46,351 bases of DNA from Acidobacteriota bacterium. GTDB lineage: Bacteria > Acidobacteriota > Terriglobia > Bryobacterales > Bryobacteraceae. The position numbers and the translations under genes are program-made. Shown here piece by piece: positions 18,370-26,536 of this stretch; positions within the stretch are counted from its first letter, which is position 1; every line of letters begins with the position of its first letter. The DNA lies in NCBI GenBank assembly GCA_025352795.1, contig JANXSF010000114.1, positions 1 to 46,351 on the forward strand, written 5' to 3'. A model generated the notes under the pieces. That model did no database searches. It was not told the DNA's origin and saw only the letters and a list, made by a program, of their open reading frames with translations.

Positions 18370-18386
18370 TTGACATGTGTAGTCAA
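18370..18386 (+). promoter_or_regulatory. Candidate -35/operator of the higBA-like operon
   Basis: TTGACA starts at 18370 and is part of an inverted repeat, TTGAC-7 nt-GTCAA (18370-18386), 20 bases before the toxin start. A weak -10-like CAACAT lies 17 bases after it. HigA-type antitoxins usually repress such sites. If this is the promoter, the transcript would begin almost at the start codon. Weak evidence. Confidence 0.3.
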
Positions 18387-18405
18387 ATACGACAACATGA
18401 AATGA

Positions 18406-18753
18406 ATGACCAGGAAGACCCGGCCAGTTTCTTGGATCAAGGCCGCCCTACGGGAATTTGAGACTTTCCCTGAAGCAGCTCAATCGGTTTGCTTGGCGGC
18501 TCTAACCATAGCCGCGGAAGGCGGCAAATCCGACATTGCCAAACCGATGCACGGTTTAGGATCGGGTGTGTTTGAAATTGTTCTGCCCTTCAAAAGCGAT
18601 GCGTTCCGAGTTGTCTACGCCGTGCAACTCGCCGACGAGGTGTGGGTAATTCACGCATTCAAGAAGAAATCGACTCAGGGTACCAAGACTGCAAAACGCG
18701 ATATCGACTTGATCAAAGAACGTTTGAAGAGAATTGAGGAGACGCTGCAATGA
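18406..18753 (+). CDS. HigB/RelE-like toxin (Gp49/DUF891 type)
   Basis: A 115-residue protein of the Gp49-like (phage-derived, HigB) toxin family. It begins with 'PVSWIKAALREFETFPEAAQ' and carries 'MHGLGSGVFEIVLPF', 'RVVYAVQLADEVWVIHAFKK' and 'KRDIDLIKERL', in the order expected for the RelE fold with the basic K-K-S-T-x-G-T loop near residues 86-93. Toxins of this group cleave mRNA on the ribosome. Its last bases overlap the next ATG (18750-18753), so the two genes are translationally coupled, with the toxin first as is usual in HigBA pairs. It lies near the end of the putative island. Confidence 0.82.
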   Translation: MTRKTRPVSWIKAALREFETFPEAAQSVCLAALTIAAEGGKSDIAKPMHGLGSGVFEIVLPFKSDAFRVVYAVQLADEVWVIHAFKKKSTQGTKTAKRDIDLIKERLKRIEETLQ

Positions 18754-19052
18754 AACGCGAATCGCTGGATGTGTTGCGAGGAACAGGCAATGTTTTTCGA
18801 GACCTCGGTCGGAAGAACGGAGATGCCGAGCAGTTCAAGAGCATTCTTGCGGCGGAAATCATCAAGTCGCTGGATAAGGAAGCGCTAACAGTCCGCGCGG
18901 CCCATCAGCGAACCGGCATTGCCGCTGCTGATTTCTCCCGCATTCGCAATGCGGACTTGGCGAGGTTTACGGTAGACCGACTCATTGCAATTATCAACAA
19001 GCTTGGTTCCCGAGTCGAGATAAAGATTCGGATTCACAAAAACGCTGCGTAG
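18750..19052 (+). CDS. HigA-like XRE antitoxin
   Basis: A 100-residue antitoxin whose ATG overlaps the toxin stop by ATGA. The middle part (from 'LTVRAAHQRTGIAAADFSRIRNAD' to 'DRLIAIINKLG') is a helix-turn-helix of the XRE type with the DNA-reading helix around 'AAADFSRIR'. The N-terminal 40 residues are likely the toxin-binding region. In HigBA pairs the antitoxin neutralises the toxin by direct binding and represses the operon promoter. Confidence 0.82.
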   Translation: MKRESLDVLRGTGNVFRDLGRKNGDAEQFKSILAAEIIKSLDKEALTVRAAHQRTGIAAADFSRIRNADLARFTVDRLIAIINKLGSRVEIKIRIHKNAA

Positions 19053-19119
19053 ATAGGGCGGCGAGGGTTCGTGCACGATATTGCAGTCATGCACCAAACG
19101 ATTAATAATAAAAACGCAT

Positions 19120-19146
19120 ATTATGGCGGTGAGGGTGGGATTCGAA
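19120..19146. repeat. tRNA-Ser 3' end, reference copy of the direct repeat
   Basis: The intact partner of the 27-base repeat at 8138-8164. It lies within the 3' part of the tRNA-Ser gene and 4 bases beyond it. As the tRNA is on the minus strand, its downstream side faces the repeat at 8138, which is the geometry of an integration at the tRNA 3' end. Confidence 0.7.
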
Positions 19147-19213
19147 CCCACGGTACCCGTTAAGGTACAACGGTTTTCGAGACCGGCCGATTCAACCACT
19201 CTCGCACCTCACC
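19124..19213 (-). tRNA. tRNA-Ser (CGA)
   Basis: Ninety bases. The acceptor stem GGTGAGG pairs with CCTCACC and is followed by G and an encoded CCA. The D-arm is 'GCGAGAGTGGTTGAATCGGC'. The anticodon stem and loop read CGGT-CTCGAAA-ACCG, so the anticodon is CGA, reading serine UCG codons. A long variable arm with GTACC pairing to GGTAC marks a class II (Ser/Leu) tRNA. The T-arm carries GGTTCGAATCC. Every landmark of a functional tRNA is present. Its 3' 23 bases recur at 8142-8164. Confidence 0.95.
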
Positions 19214-19272
19214 GCATTACGGACACTCGCAACCCCAATATTCATCAAGGCTGTGACTACTTCCACTATACA

Positions 19273-21864
19273 TTAACTCAGAGCGAAGCCGCCTGTCGGG
19301 GCCATGGAGACATGCATCGTGGTCCGCTTTTCCCCTGTGGTCATGGATTCTAAAAGCAATCGTGAAATGCGCGGCAACAGCGTATTGGAAATGATGCTAT
19401 CCACATTGCGGGCACCTGATTCCACTTCCTTGCAGCGACGAGTGATTTCCTCCGTCACCGGTTCATCCCAACTCAATTGCATCCGATGATTCTGCTCTAA
19501 CCGTTGCCGGATTCTTTCCATCCTCAGCTTCACAATCTGCTTCAACGATTCGTCCCGAACTGGGATATACGGCACAATCTCCAGTCGATTTAAAAACGAT
19601 GGTCGAAATGCTTTGGACAACTCCGGCTTCAGCGCGGCGATCAACATTTCCGTGCGCGGTGCCTTCTCTTTTTCTCCGCAAGCTTTAATAATCGTGTTCA
19701 TGCCGACACTGGTGGCCAACAGAATCAGCGTATTGCGGAAATCGATTTCACGACCTTCGCCATCTTCCATTCGACCCTGGTCAAACACCTGGTAGAACAG
19801 TTCCAACACATCGGGATGCGCTTTTTCCGCTTCATCCAAAAGCACCACCGAATAGGGTCGTCGGCGCACAGCTTCGGTCAAAATACCGCCTTCGCCATAT
19901 CCAATGTAACCTGGGGGTGACCCTTTCAACGTGGCCACCGAATGCGGTTCCTGGAATTCGCTCATGTTGATGGTGATCAGATTTTTACTGCCGCCATAAA
20001 GCAGTTCCGCCAAAGTATGCGCAGTTTCAGTTTTGCCGACCCCAGAAGGTCCCGTCAGCAGAAACACTCCGAAAGGCTTGTTCGGATCTTCCATATTGGC
20101 TCGTGAAATTTCCAGCCGTCGCGCAATGGTTTCAATTGCCTGTTCCTGGCCAATCACCCGTTCGGCGATTTTACCTCGCAGTGCCAGCATTGCTTCCAAC
20201 TCATCGCTCACCATATTGCCAGTGGGAATGCCCGTCCATGCGGAAATTACTTCGCTTACCACTTGGGCGTCCACGGCCAGGCGCACCATGGGATTTTCGC
20301 GCTGCACCTGTTCCAGTGCGTCGCCATAAGTGTTCAATTCGCTACGAAGCCGTTCCGTGGCATCGAATTCATACGATGCCTCCACTTGCTCGCGCACTTC
20401 ACGCACCTTTTTCACCAGCATGACTTCCCGTTGAAATCTGGATTCCAAGGACGCCAATCGCTCACTGGCTTCCTTTTCCCGCATCCGCAAAGCGTCTAAC
20501 CGGGCATCATGATTCCCGTTGGCAGACTCTTTTTCCAATGCCCGCTTTTCCTGACGAATCTCCTCCACCTGCCGCTTTGTGCGCTCCACAATGGGAGGTG
20601 CGACATGTTCCGATAGGCGGACCCGAGCACAGGCCGTATCCAGCACACTGACCGCTTTATCGGGCAATTGCCGACCCGCAATATAACGATGGGAAAGCTT
20701 CACCGCCGCATCCACTGCTTCATCCAAAACCCTTACGCCATGATGTTGTTCCAGAATTGGAACCAGCCCGCGCACCATCACGATGCAACCGAATTCCGTA
20801 GGTTCTTCCACCTTCACCACTTGAAAGCGACGGGCAAGTGCTGTGTCTCGCTCGAAATATTTCTTGTATTCAGGCCACGTTGTTGCCGCAATCGTGCGCA
20901 ACTCACCACGGGCCAGGGCTGGCTTCAAGATGTTCGCCGCATCGTTTTGCCCAGCCTGCCCACCTGCTCCAATCAGATTGTGCGCCTCGTCAATGAACAA
21001 AATGATGGGAGTGGGACTGGACCGCACCTCTTCAATCAACTTCTTAATTCGATTTTCGAACTCCCCTCGAATCCCGGCACCCGCCTGCAGCAAAGCCAGA
21101 TCCAGCACATGGATTGATACATTGGCCAACGGCGGCGGAACTTCGCCCCCGGCAATGCGCAGCGCCAGACCTTCCACAATTGCCGTTTTACCCACTCCGG
21201 CCTCGCCCGTAAGGATCGGGTTATTCTGTCGACGACGCATCAGAATGTCGATGATTTGCCTGATTTCCTGATCGCGCCCAAGAATGGGATCAATCCCACC
21301 CCGAGCGGCTTTTTCAGTCAGATTTTCGGTATAAGCATCCAGATTCGGCGTGTTGCTGGGCGGCTGAGGCTTAGGGGTTGGAACTGCTTTTTCGGTCGCG
21401 ACGGCAGCGCTGGCAGGCAGATCCTTGCGAAACGCTTCCACTGGAATCTTAGAAAATTCATTGGAGATTTCTTTTGCCAGACGCCCCAGTTCCGGGTTGG
21501 TCACCAACGCCAACATACACAAACTACCGGTGATTTCACTAGCGCCATGTTCCACGGAACCAAGCGTCCAGGCCTCGGTGAAGGTCTTCAGAAGGGTTGG
21601 ACTGAATTGCGGTCGCCGTGCGTTGCCGGTTTTAAGATTCTCCAGACTCCGCGTGAGATCTTTTTCCAACTGCGCTCGATTGACCGAAAACAGCACCATA
21701 GTGCTGTTCAGGTCGGGATCTTGCTGTTCCAATAATTTGCTGAGGAAGTGCTCCACTTCAATGTCGTAGTGAGTGCGCGTGACGCAAAGGCTAGCCGCAC
21801 CTTGCAGGGCGGAACGAGTGGATTGGTTCAGTTTTCCGATCAGGGACTCAAGTTTCAGGCTCAT
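19273..21864 (-). CDS. clpV: ClpV/TssH-type AAA+ ATPase of type VI secretion
   Basis: An 863-residue Hsp100 protein with two AAA+ domains. The N-terminus ('LIGKLNQSTRSALQGAASLC', 'RTHYDIEVEHFLSKLLE') is of the ClpV kind rather than ClpB. Domain 1 has Walker A 'GEAGVGKTA' (220-228) and Walker B 'ILFIDEAHNL'. A shortened coiled-coil middle region of about 100 residues follows. Domain 2 has 'GPSGVGKTE' (about 605) and 'VVLLDEAEKAHPDVL'. ClpV disassembles contracted TssB/TssC sheaths for reuse. No other T6SS structural gene lies in the window, and the nearest neighbour is a Ser/Thr kinase. The call depends on the N-terminal signature; a divergent ClpB is the alternative. Confidence 0.85.
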   Translation of the reverse strand: MSLKLESLIGKLNQSTRSALQGAASLCVTRTHYDIEVEHFLSKLLEQQDPDLNSTMVLFSVNRAQLEKDLTRSLENLKTGNARRPQFSPTLLKTFTEAWTLGSVEHGASEITGSLCMLALVTNPELGRLAKEISNEFSKIPVEAFRKDLPASAAVATEKAVPTPKPQPPSNTPNLDAYTENLTEKAARGGIDPILGRDQEIRQIIDILMRRRQNNPILTGEAGVGKTAIVEGLALRIAGGEVPPPLANVSIHVLDLALLQAGAGIRGEFENRIKKLIEEVRSSPTPIILFIDEAHNLIGAGGQAGQNDAANILKPALARGELRTIAATTWPEYKKYFERDTALARRFQVVKVEEPTEFGCIVMVRGLVPILEQHHGVRVLDEAVDAAVKLSHRYIAGRQLPDKAVSVLDTACARVRLSEHVAPPIVERTKRQVEEIRQEKRALEKESANGNHDARLDALRMREKEASERLASLESRFQREVMLVKKVREVREQVEASYEFDATERLRSELNTYGDALEQVQRENPMVRLAVDAQVVSEVISAWTGIPTGNMVSDELEAMLALRGKIAERVIGQEQAIETIARRLEISRANMEDPNKPFGVFLLTGPSGVGKTETAHTLAELLYGGSKNLITINMSEFQEPHSVATLKGSPPGYIGYGEGGILTEAVRRRPYSVVLLDEAEKAHPDVLELFYQVFDQGRMEDGEGREIDFRNTLILLATSVGMNTIIKACGEKEKAPRTEMLIAALKPELSKAFRPSFLNRLEIVPYIPVRDESLKQIVKLRMERIRQRLEQNHRMQLSWDEPVTEEITRRCKEVESGARNVDSIISNTLLPRISRLLLESMTTGEKRTTMHVSMAPTGGFALS

Positions 21865-22093
21865 GGCAGTTTAGGGTGGAGAGATTCTTCCACCTAAGAG
21901 GGATCGGCCAAATCACCTTAGGACTTTAGTAAGTTGTTTTAGATTATGCTGCGAAGCATCCCGATCAATGAGTCTCATTTGGCTGCCCCATCGCCACCGG
22001 TATTTACGAGGAAACAGTCAAGCATCAGCCAGTGTTCCCTGATCGTTTCGGCTGTATTGAAGATAGCCGCATTTTTTGCCAGGAGTTCTTCTA

Positions 22094-23689
22094 CTATCGA
22101 ACGGCGGCCTTCATTCTCTCAAATTGCTGTTTGCCCCGCCGCCTCATTTTCAAACGCAAATAGCCGCCATCGCCAGTGTGCTGGAAGAAAGCCGCCGAAC
22201 TCGGCCATTCTGAAATTGGTCGTTCCCGCTTCCCGTCCCACTTGGCAACAATGACGAGCCCTTCAGCATCAAGCTCCTCGAGAATTTCTTGGATATAGCC
22301 AACTGATAGGCTGAATTGGTTCGCCAACTGATTAACATCGAAGTGAGCCGAATCAGGATATCGAGGATCCGCCGATCCAAAGATGAACAGCTTGAGTCTC
22401 TCGAAAACGTCATCACTATCGTTGCTGAAATTGTTTGCTGATGGCTGCTCCGCCACTCTTGCCATTGGACCCGCAGCAGGGGAAGGTTCCGCACCAGTAG
22501 GCTCGGAACTCGCAAGTTCAGACTTGAGCGCCGTTGGAACAATTAATTCCGCCTTGCCTGCTAACGCCGCTCTGATTTCCGCGATGGACCCTATCCGATC
22601 ATCCGGCGATTGGCGTACCATGTGGTGCACAAGAGGATCTAAGTAGGCGAAGCTTGGAGCCACCGTCTCAATTGTCTTGTGATTGGTGCCCTGAAGGATT
22701 GCACCGGTGAACATTTCATTTAGAATCAAACCAAGTGAATAAATGTCGGCGCGCTGATCCACTATGGAGAATGATCGCTGTTCTGGAGCCGCGTATTGAA
22801 AATTAGCTAGACGGTCACCTTGCGCGGTTTCAATTGCCGTACGAAGCAATACTTCCGTGTAATGAGCAATTCCAAAATCAGCGATGACTACACGCGGCCC
22901 AGATGAATCGTAAAGGATGTTTTCTGGCTTCAAATCTCGATGCCAGACATGCGCTTGATGAGCTGCTTCTAGGCCGTCAAGGATCTGATTGAACAGCGGC
23001 AAAATTTCATTGTGCTCGATTCCCTTGCGCATCTGAATACGAAGCGCGCTTTCGAATCGAGGCATCACGTAGAACGGCACTCTGTTGCCAGAGATGTCTG
23101 CCAGTCCCCAGTCTTCGACCGGCACGATATTGGGGTGCCTATTCTTTGAGCAAAACTCGATCTCGTTCTTGAACCTCTTGCGGTGCTGCTTCGTCAAAGC
23201 AGTCGGATCCAAACACTTGATCGCCCATGACGCGCCGTTTTCGTCTTGTACGTCGTACACCTTGCCAGCGCCGCCCTGGCCCAGCTGGCCCCGAACGGTG
23301 AACTTTTCAAAAGTAGTTTCAAAAGTAATGAGTTTTTTCTTTGCGCCTTCTGGAGTCGTTTTATTGGAGGCTATTTCGGCTTCTCGAAGGGCAAAATCGT
23401 AGCGATCACGCGCCACTTGGTATTTTGCAGTAACTTCCTCCCATCGATTCGAGTGTGGCGAGGATGCTCCATCTGAGGTCCAACGCCGGTATTCGGTTTC
23501 CGCGTCATCCAACTCCAAACGCAGATCAGACAACGAGCGTTCAGAAGGTTTTGGAAACTTCGCGGGTGTATCGACCCACCCTTCGCTCTCCAGGTTGGCG
23601 GTCTCCTCGGCAGAGTGAAATATTTTTCCCTTGGGCGCAAGCCGGTGGTGATACCGAAACGTTGGGTATTTCTTGATTTCACTAGCCAC
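22094..23689 (-). CDS. Ser/Thr protein kinase with N-terminal extension and C-terminal winged helix
   Basis: A 531-residue protein from a GTG start. Residues 1-125 form an N-terminal part with a short motif ('ESEGWVDTPAKFP' about 35-47) and a long helix. The kinase domain follows: G-loop 'GQLGQGGAGKVY' (134-145), ATP-binding Lys158, catalytic loop 'HRDLKPEN' (250-257) and 'DFG' (271-273), so it should be active. The linker (about 390-425) is Pro/Ala-rich. The last 110 residues ('FDVNQLANQFSLSVGYIQEILEEL' then beta strands) look like a winged-helix module. No transmembrane helix is present. Its stop is 230 bases from the ClpV start on the same strand; in other bacteria ClpV and such kinases can be linked in T6SS control, which is only a possibility here. 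Confidence 0.88.
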   Translation of the reverse strand: MASEIKKYPTFRYHHRLAPKGKIFHSAEETANLESEGWVDTPAKFPKPSERSLSDLRLELDDAETEYRRWTSDGASSPHSNRWEEVTAKYQVARDRYDFALREAEIASNKTTPEGAKKKLITFETTFEKFTVRGQLGQGGAGKVYDVQDENGASWAIKCLDPTALTKQHRKRFKNEIEFCSKNRHPNIVPVEDWGLADISGNRVPFYVMPRFESALRIQMRKGIEHNEILPLFNQILDGLEAAHQAHVWHRDLKPENILYDSSGPRVVIADFGIAHYTEVLLRTAIETAQGDRLANFQYAAPEQRSFSIVDQRADIYSLGLILNEMFTGAILQGTNHKTIETVAPSFAYLDPLVHHMVRQSPDDRIGSIAEIRAALAGKAELIVPTALKSELASSEPTGAEPSPAAGPMARVAEQPSANNFSNDSDDVFERLKLFIFGSADPRYPDSAHFDVNQLANQFSLSVGYIQEILEELDAEGLVIVAKWDGKRERPISEWPSSAAFFQHTGDGGYLRLKMRRRGKQQFERMKAAVR

Positions 23690-23840
23690 GATGTATGCGC
23701 CTCGCAGGGCCGCTTTGCAAGCCTAACACTCAAGGCCACTTTCATGTTTCGAAAGAATTCGTAAGATGCTGAAACCGGAAAAAAGATACGCACTGCTCGC
23801 CCCCCATGCAATTTTTCGTGGTCCAACGGCGACTTCGGCG

Positions 23841-24014
23841 CTACTTCTCTTTGCGAACTCCGATAAACGGCGCGGGATCCGCCTTTTGATCCATGAAACG
23901 CCCGGTATCGCTGTCACGCTTTACCCAACGCTCATTCTGAGGGTTAAATGTTTGGGAACGATCACGGACCGCCCCGTTTCTATGGTTGTCGCCTTTCGGC
24001 GGATTCGTAGCCAT
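23841..24014 (-). CDS. Small conserved hydrophilic protein (57 aa)
   Basis: The start at 24014 is fixed by AAGGAG seven bases upstream, not by the longer frame that would overlap the neighbour. The 57-residue product is very polar: 'NPPKGDNHRNGAVRDRSQ' near the N-terminus, then 'WVKRDSDTGRFMDQK' and 'FIGVRKEK' at the end. It has no Cys and no membrane segment. I have the impression of seeing short proteins with this layout next to the 86-residue protein just upstream in unrelated bacteria, but I know no function. It lies 17 bases after the 86-residue gene and 151 bases before the kinase on the same strand. Confidence 0.6.
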   Translation of the reverse strand: MATNPPKGDNHRNGAVRDRSQTFNPQNERWVKRDSDTGRFMDQKADPAPFIGVRKEK

Positions 24015-24031
24015 GCTCAATGCTCCTTTGT

Positions 24032-24292
24032 TCAGTTCAATTGGTACTTCTTCCATGGGATCGCTTGCACCGGAACTCTCAAGAGAAAATCCACAATGTC
24101 GCGGCGACCGAAATATTTCGGACATCCAACTGCGTCTTGACCCATCAATACGACGGGCAGTCCTTTAAAAATCGGACTAAATTCTGATATCGCACGTTGG
24201 GCTTCTAAGTTGTTTTCAACGACGTGATGCTTCACCACTACGATGGCAAAGGTCACGTTTTGTTCTTTCACGACTGCGCCTTCAAATGTCAT
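24032..24292 (-). CDS. Small conserved protein (86 aa), first gene of the two-gene unit
   Basis: An 86-residue protein with an alternating hydrophobic pattern: 'VTFAIVVVKHHVVENN' (strand), 'EAQRAISEF' (helix), 'GLPVVLMGQDAVG' (strand and turn), 'YFGRRDIVDFLLRVP' (helix) and 'IPWKKYQLN' (strand). An alpha/beta fold with a Gly-Gln-Asp loop is likely. The sequence looks conserved and well formed, but I recognise no named family. A Shine-Dalgarno-like AAGGAGG lies just before the ATG. It is the first gene of a minus-strand unit continued by the 57-residue protein and perhaps the kinase, and is divergent from the XRE-ImmA gene across a 220-base control region. Confidence 0.65.
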   Translation of the reverse strand: MTFEGAVVKEQNVTFAIVVVKHHVVENNLEAQRAISEFSPIFKGLPVVLMGQDAVGCPKYFGRRDIVDFLLRVPVQAIPWKKYQLN

Positions 24293-24361
24293 CTACCTAC
24301 CTCCTTTCTGGATCGGCCCGAGGTTGAACTTTCCGAGCCTCCAGCTTCACTATAGCATGAA

Positions 24362-24400
24362 ATCGAACATGGTGGTCAGTATTAGACATTGATGTTCGAT
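24362..24400. promoter_or_regulatory. Inverted-repeat operator in the divergent control region
   Basis: ATCGAACAT at 24362-24370 and its exact reverse complement ATGTTCGAT at 24392-24400, with a 21-base spacer. A further near-copy of the half site, ATGTTTCGAT, is at 24431-24440. They lie between two divergent genes, one of which encodes an XRE repressor. This makes them good candidates for autoregulatory sites controlling both units. No footprint or copy outside this region is known to me. Confidence 0.5.
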
Positions 24401-24512
24401 ATAAAACACTATAGGATAGATATGGTAACAATGTTTCGATGAGTCTCTGCCGCTGGGGCGATCAGTCACCTCATTATCAACGGCCTGGACACAATCAAGA
24501 AGGAGCACACAA

Positions 24513-25769
24513 ATGGCCATTGACTTGGTATCCCTTGGAAAACGCCTCAAGAAGGCACGTGAGGATCGAGGGTTCACGCAGGAAGCGGCGGCTTCTGAAC
24601 TGGGAATCCCGCGCACGGCGGTTGTACAGTTGGAGGCCGGAAATCGTTCGATCTCAACTCTCGAACTTTCCCAATTTGCGGACCTATATTCCCGACCGAT
24701 TGCAGAATTCTTTTCCGACGGCCCTCTCACCGAAAACATGGAAGAGGACCCGATCCTTGCTATTCATCGTGTAACTGACACCTTCAAAGGCGAGCCCGCC
24801 GTTCAGCAAGAAGTCTTGCGGTGTGTCGAGATATGTCGGGAGGCGGCAGATCTGGAACGGTTGCTCGGAAAGAAGCCTCGAAGTGGGCCACCGATCTACA
24901 ACCTAGATGAGGCTCGAACTTCAATGGAGGCGGTTCGTCAAGGTTCAAAAGTCGCCGCCGAAGAGAGAAAGCGTCTAGACCTTGGGGATGCTCCGATTCA
25001 CGCTTTGCCGGATTTGCTTTCAAACCAAGGGATCTGGGTTGCCAGTGTAGATCTCCCCAACGACATGTCTGGGCTCTTCCTCAGGCATCCTTCAATCGGG
25101 ATGGTAATCCTCGTCAATCACGCCCACCGTCGTCCCCGGAAACGCTTCTCCTACGCTCACGAGTATGCCCACTCGTTGTTGGATCGAAATAGAACGGCCA
25201 TTGTCAGCACGAAAGAGAACTCGAAAGACCGCACGGAAACGCGCGCCAATGCTTTTGCGGCAGCCTTCCTTATGCCCGAAGATGGCGTCCGAACTTATCT
25301 AGGCACCCTTGAAAAAGGACTACCGAGCCGTCAATCACAGCTCGTCTATGACCTTGCAGATAACGGTGGCGTGGAAGCGTTCGGCAGGTCCATTCCGGGA
25401 TCGCAGAAAATTGGGTATCAGGATATAGCCTCTCTAGCCCGCTACTTTGGTGTGAGCTACCAAGCCGCCGCATTCCGCTTGCAGGCACTTGATTTCGTCA
25501 ATCAATCCGAACGCCAGGGGCTTATCGAACAGGAGGATCTTGGCAACAGTTACCTCAGGCTGTTGCAGTATCGGCAGGCAATCGACAGCCCAAGTGAACA
25601 GGCAGCGGATGAAGGCGACCAAAACCAAGAGCTAAAAAGTCAGGTTGTATATCTTGCAATCGAGGCGTTTCGGCGGGAGGAGATATCAAAGGGAAAGCTG
25701 CTTGACCTCAGCAAGAAGCTCGACATTTCAGGCAAGGAGCTTGTATCTCTTGCACAAAGCGCTCTCTAG
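24513..25769 (+). CDS. XRE-type regulator fused to an ImmA/IrrE metallopeptidase
   Basis: A 418-residue protein, with AAGGAG 8 bases before the ATG. An N-terminal helix-turn-helix of the XRE family (residues about 5-60: 'LGKRLKKAREDRGFTQEAAA' and 'GIPRTAVVQLEAGNRS') is joined to an ImmA/IrrE domain (COG2856) whose zinc motif is H-E-Y-A-H at 216-220, followed about 40 residues later by the conserved 'ANAFAAAFLMPEDG'. A C-terminal helical region (about 340-418) ends the protein. Such fusions are often repressors inactivated by proteolysis, or antitoxins. The next gene is a PIN-domain protein on the same strand, with 24 bases between. The XRE-COG2856 plus PIN pairing is known from comparative genomics as a putative toxin-antitoxin type. 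Confidence 0.88.
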   Translation: MAIDLVSLGKRLKKAREDRGFTQEAAASELGIPRTAVVQLEAGNRSISTLELSQFADLYSRPIAEFFSDGPLTENMEEDPILAIHRVTDTFKGEPAVQQEVLRCVEICREAADLERLLGKKPRSGPPIYNLDEARTSMEAVRQGSKVAAEERKRLDLGDAPIHALPDLLSNQGIWVASVDLPNDMSGLFLRHPSIGMVILVNHAHRRPRKRFSYAHEYAHSLLDRNRTAIVSTKENSKDRTETRANAFAAAFLMPEDGVRTYLGTLEKGLPSRQSQLVYDLADNGGVEAFGRSIPGSQKIGYQDIASLARYFGVSYQAAAFRLQALDFVNQSERQGLIEQEDLGNSYLRLLQYRQAIDSPSEQAADEGDQNQELKSQVVYLAIEAFRREEISKGKLLDLSKKLDISGKELVSLAQSAL

Positions 25770-25793
25770 CTCACTATTGATTGGAATCCGCTG

Positions 25794-26321
25794 GTGAACA
25801 ATAGGCGGCGCACGTGCGCTTTAATAGACACTTCAGTTCTCATAAACTTCCTGGCCATTGATCAGGCAGGCTTTCTATTGCTTCATCCGCACTATCAATT
25901 CGTACTTACCGGCCACGTTCGTTATGAAGTTACTAGATTCTACCCAGAGCATTATGATCGCCTGGAGGCAATCCTTTCGAGCGGTGAAATTGAACAGATC
26001 CGCGTAGACGGTCCTGAAGAGCTGGAGATATTTGTAGCGCTGACGGCACTTAGCCGTTTTGGCGTCGGTGAATGCGCCGCAATCGCAGCCGCTGTCCACC
26101 GGGGTTGCGCAATTGCAATCGACGATCGGGCCGCGTCAAATCACATTCACCGAGTGTTTCCGTCTGTCTCAATCGAGACGACTCAAAGTTTGATTGTCGG
26201 GCTCATCGACGCCGATCTTCTCACCGTGAACATCGCAGACGAGTTTAAAGAGCGTTGGGAGAAGCAACACCGCTTCCGACTTCCATTTGCGAGCTTCAAA
26301 GACGTTCTCAAGCGGCACTAG
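25794..26321 (+). CDS. PIN-domain protein, probable RNase toxin
   Basis: A 175-residue protein from a GTG start. PIN hallmarks: Asp12 in 'ALIDTSVLINFL', Glu45 in 'RYEV', Glu93 in 'GVGECAAIAAA', and Asp110/Asp111 in 'AIAIDDRAAS'. The acidic residues are positioned for a Mg-dependent nuclease site as in VapC-type toxins. The gene is directly downstream of the XRE-ImmA/IrrE gene and has no separate promoter that I can see, so co-expression is likely. Whether the upstream protein acts as its antitoxin is an inference. Confidence 0.8.
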   Translation: MNNRRRTCALIDTSVLINFLAIDQAGFLLLHPHYQFVLTGHVRYEVTRFYPEHYDRLEAILSSGEIEQIRVDGPEELEIFVALTALSRFGVGECAAIAAAVHRGCAIAIDDRAASNHIHRVFPSVSIETTQSLIVGLIDADLLTVNIADEFKERWEKQHRFRLPFASFKDVLKRH

Positions 26322-26536
26322 CTCTCGCGCGTTCGGAACCTTATTGAGGCTGGCCGCCTTTCATTCTCGAATACGATCAGCCCTGCCATCTACAAACAAA
26401 CTCAAGCTCATCGCGCACCTGTCGAACAAGTACACCGTTCAGGAGTCCGGGATACATTCCATATATAAGGAATTTTTCGGACGATGCACTACGGTCGTTC
26501 CCGACCTTACGCGTCAAACGGTATAGAGTAAAGGTT

